A model generated the notes under the pieces. The model did no database searches and was not told the origin of the DNA. It saw only the letters and a program-made list of their open reading frames with translations. From contig JBFFMY010000011.1 of NCBI GenBank assembly GCA_041563475.1, forward strand, positions 1 through 64,000: 64,000 bases of DNA. The letters are read 5' to 3'. Both the position numbers and the translations under genes were made by a program. This document shows positions 44,637 through 53,302 of the stretch, in pieces. This stretch comes from CAJXZP01 sp041563475 (GTDB lineage: Bacteria; Bacteroidota; Bacteroidia; Flavobacteriales_G; Salibacteraceae). Numbering within the stretch: the stretch's first letter is position 1; every line of letters begins with the position of its first letter.

Positions 44637-44837
44637 GTTATGTAGTTCTTCTTTTCCAAGTAAATCAATCTTAATCTGACTGACTTCTTTCAATATTAAA
44701 TAAATTCACATACCAACCAGAAAAACTGGTATATAATTAGGCAAGAATAACAATAATTATTGAATAGGAACTTATAGATTTCAACTACTGAAACTTAATA
44801 CTTGTTAATATCCTAATTTTACCAAAATTTTACCGCA

Positions 44838-45860
44838 ATGAAAGCAGCATTTTTAGTAAAAACAGGCAACGCAAAAGAGGCCTTTGAAATTCGGGAAACA
44901 CAAGTTCCTGCGCCAAATCCAAAGGAAATCCTAATTCGTGTTGAGACATTTGGATTAAACTATGCTGATGTCATGGCCAGAAATGGAATTTATGCCGCTG
45001 CACCTCCCTTACCAAGTATTTTAGGATACGAAGCAGTTGGGGTTGTTACTCAAATTGGAAACGAAGTCACAGGCTTCAAAGTTGGTGACCGGGTTCTTGG
45101 GTTTGCTCGATTTGGTACTTATGCGGAATACTGTGTTGCGCATTATGAAACCTCTATAATTTTACCTAAAGAAATTCCAAATGCAGAAGCTACGGCATTG
45201 GCCACGCAATACTGCACTGCAATTTATGCTGCAGGTTGGATGGCGAATATTAGAAAAAATGAACGCGTTTTAATTCACGCTGCAGCTGGAGGTGTTGGGC
45301 ATGCGTTAATTCAAATAGCGAAACAAAAAGGATGTGAGATTATTGCAACTGCTGGAAGTCAAAAAAAAATTGAATATTTAAACAGTTTAGGCGTTCAACA
45401 CACCATTAATTACTTAGAGAAAAACTTTCAATCTGTGATCGAAGGCAAATTTGGGAAGCGATCTGTTCATGTCATATTTGATCCAATAGGCGGCACCAAT
45501 TTTAAAATGAATAAAAATATACTTGCAGTTGGTGGACGAATGATCATATATGGGATTTCTTCCTTTAGCAAGAAAAAGGGGACTCTAATAGATAAAATAC
45601 AATTAGCTGCCCAATTTGGGATATTGAGCCCTCTCGAATTTCTTTTAAAAAGTAATGGGATTATTGGGGTTAATATGCTTCATGTAGCGGATAAAAACCC
45701 TAAAATTATTGGTGAGCTTCTTCAAGATGCAGTCAATGGGTATGTAAACTCGACCTTTAAACCTCAAATAGCATTTAGCGGTAATTCAAATGAACTAGGA
45801 ATAGCGCATGGATTACTGGAAGATAGAAGTACGATTGGTAAATTAGCAATTAACTGGTAG
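44838..45860 (+). CDS. Quinone oxidoreductase / zinc-type alcohol dehydrogenase-like MDR protein
   Basis: A 340-residue medium-chain dehydrogenase/reductase. The N-terminal GroES-like domain holds NYADVMARNGIYAAAPPLP and GYEAVGVV. The cofactor domain has ERVLIHAAAGGVGHALIQIA, in which AAAGGVG is the NADPH-binding turn of quinone oxidoreductases. The typical zinc-ligand cysteines of alcohol dehydrogenase are not apparent, which points to the zinc-free quinone-reductase branch (Qor or VAT-1-like). It probably reduces quinones or other conjugated carbonyls in the cytoplasm. It is a single-gene unit. Confidence 0.88.
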   Translation: MKAAFLVKTGNAKEAFEIRETQVPAPNPKEILIRVETFGLNYADVMARNGIYAAAPPLPSILGYEAVGVVTQIGNEVTGFKVGDRVLGFARFGTYAEYCVAHYETSIILPKEIPNAEATALATQYCTAIYAAGWMANIRKNERVLIHAAAGGVGHALIQIAKQKGCEIIATAGSQKKIEYLNSLGVQHTINYLEKNFQSVIEGKFGKRSVHVIFDPIGGTNFKMNKNILAVGGRMIIYGISSFSKKKGTLIDKIQLAAQFGILSPLEFLLKSNGIIGVNMLHVADKNPKIIGELLQDAVNGYVNSTFKPQIAFSGNSNELGIAHGLLEDRSTIGKLAINW

Positions 45861-45904
45861 CCTAAAAATCTAATTAATCATATCAACAGGTTGAACTTTC
45901 ATTC

Positions 45905-45912
45905 TAATTTTG
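45905..45912 (+). promoter_or_regulatory. -7 element TAATTTTG, 4 nt before the DAHP synthase start codon
   Basis: An exact TAnnTTTG match. The ATG is at 45917, so a transcript from it would have essentially no leader. Confidence 0.5.
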
Positions 45913-45916
45913 ACGC

Positions 45917-47002
45917 ATGACTCCAAAGCTAAATTTAAGAGACATTTCAAGTTGGTTAAAAAATCAACAAGGACCAATAATTATAAGCGGTCCATGCAGT
46001 GCCGAAAGTGCAGAACAAGTTATGAGTACTGCAATGGAATTGGCACATTCTGGAAAAGTAAACGTATTGCGCGCTGGTATATGGAAGCCAAGAACACGAC
46101 CAAATGCCTTTGAAGGAATCGGTAAAATTGGTTTAGAATGGTTAATTGATGCGGGCCGAGAAACGGGCTTACCTGTAGCCGTTGAGGTGGCAACTACTGC
46201 ACACGTTGAAGAATCTTTAAAAGCAGGAGTAGATATTTTATGGATAGGTGCAAGAACTTCAACTAACCCCTTTTCCGTTCAATCGATTGCTGATTCACTC
46301 GAAGGAGTTGATATTCCCGTAATGGTGAAAAACCCAATAAATCCGGATTTGAATCTATGGGTTGGAGCACTCGAAAGAATTAATAGAGCGGGTATTACCA
46401 AATTATCCGCCATTCATAGAGGGTTCTCCACTTATCATCAGCAGTACAGAAATGCTCCATTATGGGAAATTCCATTAAAGTTGAAGATAATGTTTCCAGA
46501 ACTCCCTATTATCAACGATCCAAGCCATATTTCAGGTAGCCGAGCACATTTACTAGAAGTGGCGCAAAAAGCAATGGATTTAAATATGGATGGTTTAATG
46601 GTGGAGACCCATATCAACCCTGACGTTGCATTAAGCGATGCAAATCAACAACTAACACCCAAAAAATTCATTGAATTACTGGAATCAATACGATATACAT
46701 CAGCAACATCGATATCAAAATCATACAATATCAATTTGGAAGAATTAAGAAGTCAAATTGACCAAATTGATAACGAAATGTTGGAACTGGTTGCTAATAG
46801 AATGAATTTAACGAATCAAATTGGTCAGTTCAAAAAAGAGAATCAAGTAACCGTTTTTCAATTAAATCGTTGGAAAGAAATATTGGAAACCAGACAACCT
46901 TTTGCGGTCTCAAAGGGATTAAATCCTCAATTTGTAGACAAGCTTTTGCAACTCCTTCATGATGAGTCAATCAAAATTCAAAGAGACATCTTGAAGAAGT
47001 AA
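45917..47002 (+). CDS. Bifunctional DAHP synthase / chorismate mutase
   Basis: A 361-residue fusion enzyme of aromatic amino acid synthesis. Residues about 1-255 are a KDSA-like type I beta DAHP synthase, with IISGPCSAES near residue 25, the GIWKPRTRPNAFEG block and NDPSHISG. It condenses phosphoenolpyruvate and erythrose 4-phosphate. Residues about 270-361 are an AroQ-type chorismate mutase helix bundle (IDQIDNEMLELVANRMNLT). The fusion lets one domain regulate the other in characterised homologs. No other shikimate gene is adjacent. It is monocistronic, with a -7 element 4 nt before the ATG. Confidence 0.93.
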   Translation: MTPKLNLRDISSWLKNQQGPIIISGPCSAESAEQVMSTAMELAHSGKVNVLRAGIWKPRTRPNAFEGIGKIGLEWLIDAGRETGLPVAVEVATTAHVEESLKAGVDILWIGARTSTNPFSVQSIADSLEGVDIPVMVKNPINPDLNLWVGALERINRAGITKLSAIHRGFSTYHQQYRNAPLWEIPLKLKIMFPELPIINDPSHISGSRAHLLEVAQKAMDLNMDGLMVETHINPDVALSDANQQLTPKKFIELLESIRYTSATSISKSYNINLEELRSQIDQIDNEMLELVANRMNLTNQIGQFKKENQVTVFQLNRWKEILETRQPFAVSKGLNPQFVDKLLQLLHDESIKIQRDILKK

Positions 47003-47106
47003 TTGCACGATAATTAGCCATTTTCCACTTATAAGCCTCCCTTTGTGTTGTAATTCAGTCCTTTACTGATTTTTGGCATTAAAGCCAACTTTAACTATAA
47101 ATTCTA

Positions 47107-47136
47107 TTTGTTTAACTAAAATTTTATTTACATTTG
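47107..47136 (+). promoter_or_regulatory. Promoter of the short unit at 47140-47197 (TTTG-N18-TACATTTG)
   Basis: TTTG at 47107-47110, an 18-nt spacer and an exact TAnnTTTG at 47129-47136. No coding frame follows; a terminator hairpin begins 21 nt later. Confidence 0.5.
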
Positions 47137-47139
47137 CAT

Positions 47140-47197
47140 CAGTAGGTGGTTAGTGGGGGGAGTCATTTAGCTTTTGCGGTGACTCCCTTTTTCTTTT
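47140..47197 (+). ncRNA. Candidate short RNA ending in a terminator hairpin
   Basis: Between the DAHP synthase stop and the convergent DUF819 gene, a promoter-like sequence is followed by about 18 nt of G-rich sequence (AGTAGGTGGTTAGTGG). Then comes a hairpin, GGGAGTCA (47158-47165) with TGACTCCC (47180-47187), ending in TTTTTCTTTTT. The predicted RNA is about 50-55 nt. The alternative is a distant terminator of the DAHP synthase gene, 155 nt after its stop. The terminator itself is convincing; an independent RNA is an inference from the promoter. Confidence 0.4.
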
Positions 47198-48318
47198 TAC
47201 CCAATCCCCATCAAAATTTCAATAATCAACAACCCTAAATAAGTGCCAATAGCATTACCTAATAAGGCTATTATTATACCTGGAGCAATAATACTTCTGT
47301 TATTTAATGACTCCGCAACTGGACCAATAAATGGTGGCCCAAATATTGCCGCCACTGAACTAATCAGAAAAGTATGGGTATCAACTTTGAAAATCTTGGA
47401 TAATAAAAAGTGAATTCCTAGCATCAATGAATACGTTAGTGCAAAATACCCAAAAAGCCCAGACTTATCAGAAAGCAAATCAATCACATTCGCCTGAATC
47501 CCAAGCGTAAAACCAAACATAACCATAAAAAAATCAGCCAAAATCATATGACTCCTTATTTCTCGAACCACAGAAATATTTGACATAATTAAGGCAAATG
47601 CGGTTACCCCAAAAATTAAAATAAGATCATCTATTTTACCCTTTATAAGAATTGAAATCACCACCATTGAACCCAATAAAAAAACGGTTAATCCCAAACT
47701 TTTGATTATAGATTCTGTTTTCTGTTTGCGATTTAGTTGCTTGAAAATATTATCTCCTAAATACAATTCTCCTGTATTACGAATTTTAGAAATAGGCATA
47801 ATCTTACTCAAAAAGGAAGGTAGAAAAGTGAAAATTGCTAATAAATAAAAGGCGCTAAAAGCCATGTCCAACCCATTCATTACAATGGTTAAATCTTCAG
47901 GCGCATCATAGGCAATAGCAATGGCATTCAAATTAACCGTTCCTCCAGTATAAACTCCTTCAAGCATTCCAGAAACAATTTCTATTTGTGGAACGGATCC
48001 TTTAAAAATTAAAAAGCCGACAAAAACCGAAATTGTTGTTGCCACCACAGCTATACCATAAGCGAGAATAATAGTTTTGGGTTGATGAAGTAACTTTTTG
48101 AAATTGGTTGGAAAAAGCATTAAAGGAATGGCTAAAACAATACTAATTCCTGTAATATTTTGCACTAACTCTTTATCAAAAAAACCAGGAAACAGGTTTC
48201 CTGTTAATACTCCGGTAACGTAAGCCATAACAATTGGCTTAAACCAACTACGGAAATTTTCCAGCTTAAATAACAAAATTGGAACCGCTAACAACAACAG
48301 AATTTGGAAAAAAATCAT
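47197..48318 (-). CDS. DUF819 family integral membrane protein
   Basis: A 373-residue protein with about ten hydrophobic segments throughout. It matches DUF819 (YjcL-like), with VYTGGTVNLNAIAIAYDAP near residue 130 and a related AAIFGPPFIGPVAESLN block near 330. The internal similarity of the two halves suggests an inverted-repeat transporter fold. Family members are sometimes regarded as keto-acid or small anion transporters, but I know of no solid substrate. The stop codon touches the T-run of the short-RNA terminator. Divergent from recJ. Confidence 0.88.
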   Translation of the reverse strand: MIFFQILLLLAVPILLFKLENFRSWFKPIVMAYVTGVLTGNLFPGFFDKELVQNITGISIVLAIPLMLFPTNFKKLLHQPKTIILAYGIAVVATTISVFVGFLIFKGSVPQIEIVSGMLEGVYTGGTVNLNAIAIAYDAPEDLTIVMNGLDMAFSAFYLLAIFTFLPSFLSKIMPISKIRNTGELYLGDNIFKQLNRKQKTESIIKSLGLTVFLLGSMVVISILIKGKIDDLILIFGVTAFALIMSNISVVREIRSHMILADFFMVMFGFTLGIQANVIDLLSDKSGLFGYFALTYSLMLGIHFLLSKIFKVDTHTFLISSVAAIFGPPFIGPVAESLNNRSIIAPGIIIALLGNAIGTYLGLLIIEILMGIG

Positions 48319-48386
48319 TTGGTAATTTTACAATAATAATATGCCCCCAAAACAATTTTCTGCAAAAAATATAAAGCCGAAATTGT

Positions 48387-48394
48387 TACTTTTG
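48387..48394 (+). promoter_or_regulatory. -7 element TACTTTTG, 4 nt before the recJ start codon
   Basis: An exact TAnnTTTG match. The ATG is at 48399, so the predicted transcript is leaderless or nearly so. Confidence 0.5.
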
Positions 48395-48398
48395 AAAT

Positions 48399-50144
48399 AT
48401 GAAAAAATACTGGACTCCTAATCAAAATTTTGACCCGCAAAAATTTGAAACCTTATTGTCTGAGTTAGTTGAAAAATCAAACTATTCAGACATTTATCAA
48501 TCCGAATTTGAGATTTTAAGCAAACTCTTAATTCAACGAGGAATTTACTCGGTTGAAGATGCAGCTGCGTTTAATGCATTTGAATTAGAAAAGCTCCATG
48601 ACCCCTTTCTAATGCTCGGAATGGAGAATGCCGTGAATCGTATCCTTAAAGCCCTTTCAGACAATGAAAAAATAATGGTCTATGGTGATTATGATGTTGA
48701 CGGCACTACTTCTGTTGCATTAATGATTTCTTTTTTACGAGAATTTACTGATAATCTAATCTACTACATACCAGACCGTTATTCTGAAGGATATGGCGTT
48801 TCCTTACAAGGTATTGACACGGCAAAAGCCGAAAAAGCAGCATTAATAATTGCACTAGATTGCGGTATCAAAGCGATTGAAAAAATTGAATATGCAAATA
48901 CCCTTGGCGTAAATTTTATTATTTGCGACCATCATACACCGGGCGAAAGGGTTCCAGATTGCATAGCTGTTTTAGATCCCAAACAACCCAATTGTGAATA
49001 TCCATATAAAGAACTTTCAGGGTGCGCCATTGGTTTTAAATTATGTCAAGCAATTTCCACTAAAATAAAGGTAAGAGAATCAGTTCTAGGCGAATTATTG
49101 GATTTGGTTGCCATTAGTTTGGCCTGCGATATTGTTCCTCTTACGGGGGAAAACAGAACTTTGATTGCGCTTGGACTACATCTAATAAATACAAATCCAA
49201 GAAAAAGTATTTCTATTTTACTGGGTGAAAAAGCCGCTGAAAAAAAGTTTAATGTTTCTGATTTGGTTTTTCAAGCAGGACCTAAAATAAATGCGGCAGG
49301 TAGAATTTCATCTGGGAAAACAGCTGTCGATTTACTTTTAGCAAATGACCCTGACGAAATATTGAATTTTTCTATTCAAATAAACGACTATAATAACTCC
49401 AGAAAAGAAGAAGATAAGAAAATCACAGCTGAGGCCTTGGAAATGATTAAAAATAATCATGACCTTCAAAATAAAAATTCAAACGTGCTTTATCAACCTC
49501 ATTGGCATAAAGGAGTCGTTGGAATTGTTGCCTCGAGAGTTATCGAGCACTATTACAAGCCCACAATTATTTTAACCAAGTCTGATAACGGGCTCATTGG
49601 CGGATCCGTTAGAAGCGTTTCTGGCTTCAATGTTTATGACGCTTTAGAGGCTTGCAGCAATGAAATAACCCAATTTGGCGGGCATAAATATGCGGCCGGA
49701 CTTACCCTTGAAGAATCTCAATTAATCAATTTTACCCACGCTTTTGAAGAAGTTGTCACCAAACAAATGGAAGTTGATTCATTCGTGGAAACCATAAAAT
49801 ATGATTCTGAAATTGAACTTTCTGATATCACTTTTAAACTCAAACAATTTATTGACAAACTCGCACCGTTCGGCCCGCAAAACATGATTCCAACTTTTGT
49901 AACCAAACAAGTAGTAAATGCAGGTGGGTCAAGATGCGTAGGTGCTGATAAAACTCATTTAAAACTGGAGGTTTGCCATGCAAATAATCGAGGTTTCAAA
50001 ATTAACGGAATTGCATTTGGGCTGGGAATGCATGAGGAACTAATTCTAAAAGGAGAACCTTTTGATATTATTTATTCTTTAGATATAAATCATTGGAATA
50101 ATACCCAAACCTTGCAATTGATGGTAAAGGATATTAGATTTTAG
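48399..50144 (+). CDS. recJ: Single-stranded-DNA-specific exonuclease RecJ
   Basis: A 581-residue 5'-3' exonuclease acting in recombination and mismatch repair. DHH-family motifs are present in order: motif I DYDVDGTTS near residue 94, the DCGIKAI motif near 150, CDHHTPGE near 175 and the DHHA1 region GGHKYAAGLTLEES near 427. The GGSVRSVSG block precedes the last. The length is typical. The last 11 bases overlap the end of the convergent lipoprotein gene. Confidence 0.96.
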   Translation: MKKYWTPNQNFDPQKFETLLSELVEKSNYSDIYQSEFEILSKLLIQRGIYSVEDAAAFNAFELEKLHDPFLMLGMENAVNRILKALSDNEKIMVYGDYDVDGTTSVALMISFLREFTDNLIYYIPDRYSEGYGVSLQGIDTAKAEKAALIIALDCGIKAIEKIEYANTLGVNFIICDHHTPGERVPDCIAVLDPKQPNCEYPYKELSGCAIGFKLCQAISTKIKVRESVLGELLDLVAISLACDIVPLTGENRTLIALGLHLINTNPRKSISILLGEKAAEKKFNVSDLVFQAGPKINAAGRISSGKTAVDLLLANDPDEILNFSIQINDYNNSRKEEDKKITAEALEMIKNNHDLQNKNSNVLYQPHWHKGVVGIVASRVIEHYYKPTIILTKSDNGLIGGSVRSVSGFNVYDALEACSNEITQFGGHKYAAGLTLEESQLINFTHAFEEVVTKQMEVDSFVETIKYDSEIELSDITFKLKQFIDKLAPFGPQNMIPTFVTKQVVNAGGSRCVGADKTHLKLEVCHANNRGFKINGIAFGLGMHEELILKGEPFDIIYSLDINHWNNTQTLQLMVKDIRF

Positions 50145-51258
50145 GGTAACCAACTGCAACCACACTTTTTTCCGATACGAAATCAAGAAAATCTTCCGAA
50201 TCATTACCGAAAAGTCGAAGATTGAACTTTATAGTGATTTTTTTTGTTGCATTCCCGTTTGGGGCATCCTTGTAGTCTTCTACCTCTATTATTTCCAGGT
50301 AACTTGAACTTGGTTGATCAAAAAGCGAACTGTTATACTTTTTACCCGATTTATCTTGCCAAGTTAAGGTTACCTCCGAATAATCTTGCATATCTGGAAG
50401 CGTAACTTTTTCCTTAATAACATCGAAATTTGCCACACAATCAACAGAGGAAGTGTCAATAACCACATTCTTACATTTACGCGAAATACAATTTGTAGCC
50501 GTTTCTGTAGATTCTAAACAAACATTTGTAATGGAATCTGTAGGTGGCCCTTTGAATGAAAATGGCTCATACGTATCTCCATTATAACTCCACAATTCTG
50601 TGCGATTTGACGTTGGGTAAGGATTCAAATTAATTTGCGATGAAAAATAGGTCGGATGAAAATCAACATCACATAATGATTCAAAATTCACCTCGTAACT
50701 AATTTCATTTTGGCAATCGCCACTAGCATTTTGAACTATTAGAACTGGGAACACAATGGAATCCGATGAATTCAGGTAGAAGTGTACTGGATTTTTATCA
50801 TAACTTGACTCGCCATCTCCAAAATACCAAGTGTGATTCAAAGTAGTTGGTATAGAATGAGACATAAATGTGGCTTTATAACTTTCAAAAAGTAAGGTAG
50901 CAGGCCCTCTTAAATCACAAAACCGGGGGTATAAAACTTTTTCAACGGGTTCTTTTCCAGCACCACTTATTTCCGCTTCTCTAAAACTAATTTTAAAGGA
51001 CTCTGGGCAACTTACATCTCCAACACAATCAAATTGACCAAGGTCCCCATTAAACTCTCGTATGCCTATAGTATCATCTTCAAAGCTGGGCAACATATAA
51101 TAATTTAAATCTCCCGCATTTAAATTCACCACTTGACCAGAAATTTCACCACGTACATAAAATATGGCATTAGAAGGTTCGGTAACTGGTGGTTCAGTTT
51201 TACAGGAAGAAGTACAAACAACTCCAACAACAATTATGAGAAATAAAATTTTTTTCAC
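50134..51258 (-). CDS. PKD-like lipoprotein in a sigma-factor operon
   Basis: A 374-residue exported lipoprotein. The frame opens at TTG 51261, but GTG 51258 is the better start (MKKILFL). The lipobox is CTSSC near residue 19. A PKD-type beta-sandwich is suggested by HTWYFGDGES near residue 145; the rest is beta-rich with about a dozen Cys. The function is unknown. It follows the beta-barrel/anti-sigma-like gene by 34 nt on the same strand, so it is probably the third gene of that unit. It overlaps the recJ 3' end by 11 bp. An adhesin- or scaffold-like surface role is a guess. Confidence 0.7.
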   Translation of the reverse strand: MKKILFLIIVVGVVCTSSCKTEPPVTEPSNAIFYVRGEISGQVVNLNAGDLNYYMLPSFEDDTIGIREFNGDLGQFDCVGDVSCPESFKISFREAEISGAGKEPVEKVLYPRFCDLRGPATLLFESYKATFMSHSIPTTLNHTWYFGDGESSYDKNPVHFYLNSSDSIVFPVLIVQNASGDCQNEISYEVNFESLCDVDFHPTYFSSQINLNPYPTSNRTELWSYNGDTYEPFSFKGPPTDSITNVCLESTETATNCISRKCKNVVIDTSSVDCVANFDVIKEKVTLPDMQDYSEVTLTWQDKSGKKYNSSLFDQPSSSYLEIIEVEDYKDAPNGNATKKITIKFNLRLFGNDSEDFLDFVSEKSVVAVGYPKI

Positions 51259-51292
51259 CAAGGACTCCTTTAGAATTAAAAAGAACGATTAC

Positions 51293-52618
51293 TTAAAATT
51301 GGAAAGGGGAATATGTCAAATAAACCCGAAACTGTACGTTATTATCAAACGAGTCATCACCGAAATAAGCGTTATCGGTTAAATCAATTAAGCCATAATT
51401 TAATCGCATTCCTACATTTAACTTTGGTTTAACTGAATATTCATAACCCGCAACAATAGAAAAATCATAGGACTTAAACCCATTGGTATGCCCCCAAAAT
51501 GAGCTCTCTTCTGTAGAAACATTTGTGTAAGACTCATAATGAGTAGTCATTTTATTCAAACTACTTACTAAATAAGAGAAACTTGGACCCATCATAAAAT
51601 TATGATTCCCAACTCCGTAATTCATTAAAATGGGAAGTTCTAGATAAATCATACGTTGGCATTCAACCATAGTTTGTTCAGTAGAACTGCCAAAGTCATA
51701 CACTTTCTTGTCGTACATTTTATGGGAATTCACATCATTTCTTGCAGAATATAAGAAGTTCGTTTTAACGCTAAATCCTCGATTTAAAAAACGTTGATAT
51801 TCAATACCTAAAAATTCACTGCCAGAAATGCCGCTTTCAGGAGATTCAACCAAGGCCTTATTGAGGTTAACTCCACCAATAAAACCCAAAACATTTTTAT
51901 CTGCTTTCGGCAGTTTACCGTTGGAAACATTCGCTACCAAGATAGGAGTTTCTTCCCCATTTAATTCTAAACTCGACAATTCTCCAATTCCATCAATAGA
52001 TGTAAACATATTCTTTTCAACAGTTATTTCATCTTCTGAAAGACCACCTTCACTTCTTGTTGATTCTACACTACTTTCCATTCGTTTCCCAAACAAATTA
52101 TCCTTTCTAGGATTTCGCATAAACGCGTTCGTTTTTGAATTGGAATTCTCATTTTTAGAAATTGTATTTTCAGCAAGTGAAGTACGTGTAACCTTTTGTT
52201 GATTGGTTTGATTTAAACTATTGGAATTGTTTTTATTACCTTCAATAGAATTAATTACTTCAGAATTAACGCTTGATTTTGAATCTTGTGTACTTTCAAG
52301 GGCATTGTTCTCCTTAATTACTGCACCCCTATTCGCAACTTCCGATTGAGATGAAGTTTTTAATCCATTTACAGCACCCATTTGGTTAGCCGCATATTGA
52401 TCACCAGAACCATTCCAGTCGGTATCCCATACAAACAGGGAAGCTGTTACTAATAGTAAAAAACCGATTAATGCCGCAGCATAACCAAATCTAAATTTAC
52501 CAGCTTTTGGCTCAGGTGGAAGCATTTGCTCCATCCTTCTCCAGGATTCCATGTTAAATTTAACATCCCTCCCCGAAAGCCCGTTTTTAAATATATTATC
52601 TAAACCTTCGTCACTCAT
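51293..52618 (-). CDS. Anti-sigma-like protein fused to an outer-membrane beta-barrel-like domain
   Basis: A 441-residue protein. Residues 1-40 form a charged cytoplasmic-type head (GLDNIFKNGLSGRDVKF, then SWRRMEQMLPPEP). One TM helix lies at about 45-65. A Ser/Asn/Glu-rich low-complexity linker follows to about 215, and the C-terminal 220 residues show the alternating aromatic strands of a porin-type barrel ending in YLTYSPFQF. The head-TM layout next to an ECF sigma gene is that of Bacteroidota anti-sigma regulators. How the barrel part would reach the outer membrane while the TM stays inner is unclear, so this may be a linker-spanning protein. It overlaps the sigma gene by 4 bp. Confidence 0.72.
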   Translation of the reverse strand: MSDEGLDNIFKNGLSGRDVKFNMESWRRMEQMLPPEPKAGKFRFGYAAALIGFLLLVTASLFVWDTDWNGSGDQYAANQMGAVNGLKTSSQSEVANRGAVIKENNALESTQDSKSSVNSEVINSIEGNKNNSNSLNQTNQQKVTRTSLAENTISKNENSNSKTNAFMRNPRKDNLFGKRMESSVESTRSEGGLSEDEITVEKNMFTSIDGIGELSSLELNGEETPILVANVSNGKLPKADKNVLGFIGGVNLNKALVESPESGISGSEFLGIEYQRFLNRGFSVKTNFLYSARNDVNSHKMYDKKVYDFGSSTEQTMVECQRMIYLELPILMNYGVGNHNFMMGPSFSYLVSSLNKMTTHYESYTNVSTEESSFWGHTNGFKSYDFSIVAGYEYSVKPKLNVGMRLNYGLIDLTDNAYFGDDSFDNNVQFRVYLTYSPFQF

Positions 52619-53184
52619 GCGGTTGTGTAATAATTAGTTTGGGTTTTAGCGTCTTCTACTAAACCTCGTAATATTTTTCGAGCATTAGATACATGCCACT
52701 TTGATGTACCTACACTCATTTCCAAATTCTCTGCGATTTCTTTGTGGCTATACCCATCCAGAACGTGTAAGTTAAAAACCTTTTGGGTAACTGGTGGTAA
52801 CTGACGAATCATAATTTCTAATTCTTCCGCGTCAAAAAGCAAATCGGCTTCATTGTAAGAAACAGATCTTGATTCGTGTACTCCATTAAAATCGGTGTAT
52901 TCTAAGTTCTTTTTCTCCTTTTTGTTTTTGCGAAATTCATCAATAACGGTGTTAATCATGATTCGCCTCATCCAGGCTTCAAAAGGCACTTCAGGATTAT
53001 ATTTATCCAGTTTCGTTACAATTTTAAGAAAGCCCATATTCAAAAGCTCCTCCGCATCTTGGGTGTTTTTTTCATAACGTAAACATATACTCATTAAAAT
53101 ACCATAACACTTGCGATACAACTCAAACTGAGCTCTACGCACGTTGTTCTGGCAATCTGTTAGTAATGTTTGATCAATTAGCAT
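52615..53184 (-). CDS. ECF-type sigma-70 family RNA polymerase sigma factor
   Basis: A 189-residue alternative sigma factor. Region 2 (about residues 20-90) includes the PFEAWMRRIMINTVIDEFRKNK block typical of Bacteroidota ECF sigmas, shown in two parts: PFEAWMRRIMINT and VIDEFRKNK. Region 4 (about 125-180) has VFNLHVLDGYSHKEIAE and GTSKWHVSNARKIL, a helix-turn-helix that recognises the -35 region. It overlaps the next gene by ATGA-type 4-bp coupling, so sigma and regulator are made together. The target regulon is unknown, but autoregulation and control of the two downstream envelope genes is the usual arrangement. Confidence 0.93.
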   Translation of the reverse strand: MLIDQTLLTDCQNNVRRAQFELYRKCYGILMSICLRYEKNTQDAEELLNMGFLKIVTKLDKYNPEVPFEAWMRRIMINTVIDEFRKNKKEKKNLEYTDFNGVHESRSVSYNEADLLFDAEELEIMIRQLPPVTQKVFNLHVLDGYSHKEIAENLEMSVGTSKWHVSNARKILRGLVEDAKTQTNYYTTA

Positions 53185-53302
53185 GAGGCATTTTAAAATA
53201 CTACTCGAAATTACAAAGTAGAATACATTTGGTTTAACGTAAAATAAAGATAAAAGGTTGGTTATGATTTAAATATTAGACGATTTTTATGAATTTTAAA
53301 GA

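Noticed and set aside
45910..46113. Plus-strand frame overlapping the DAHP synthase start
   Set aside because: It is a shadow of the strongly conserved DAHP synthase frame and contains no recognisable sequence.
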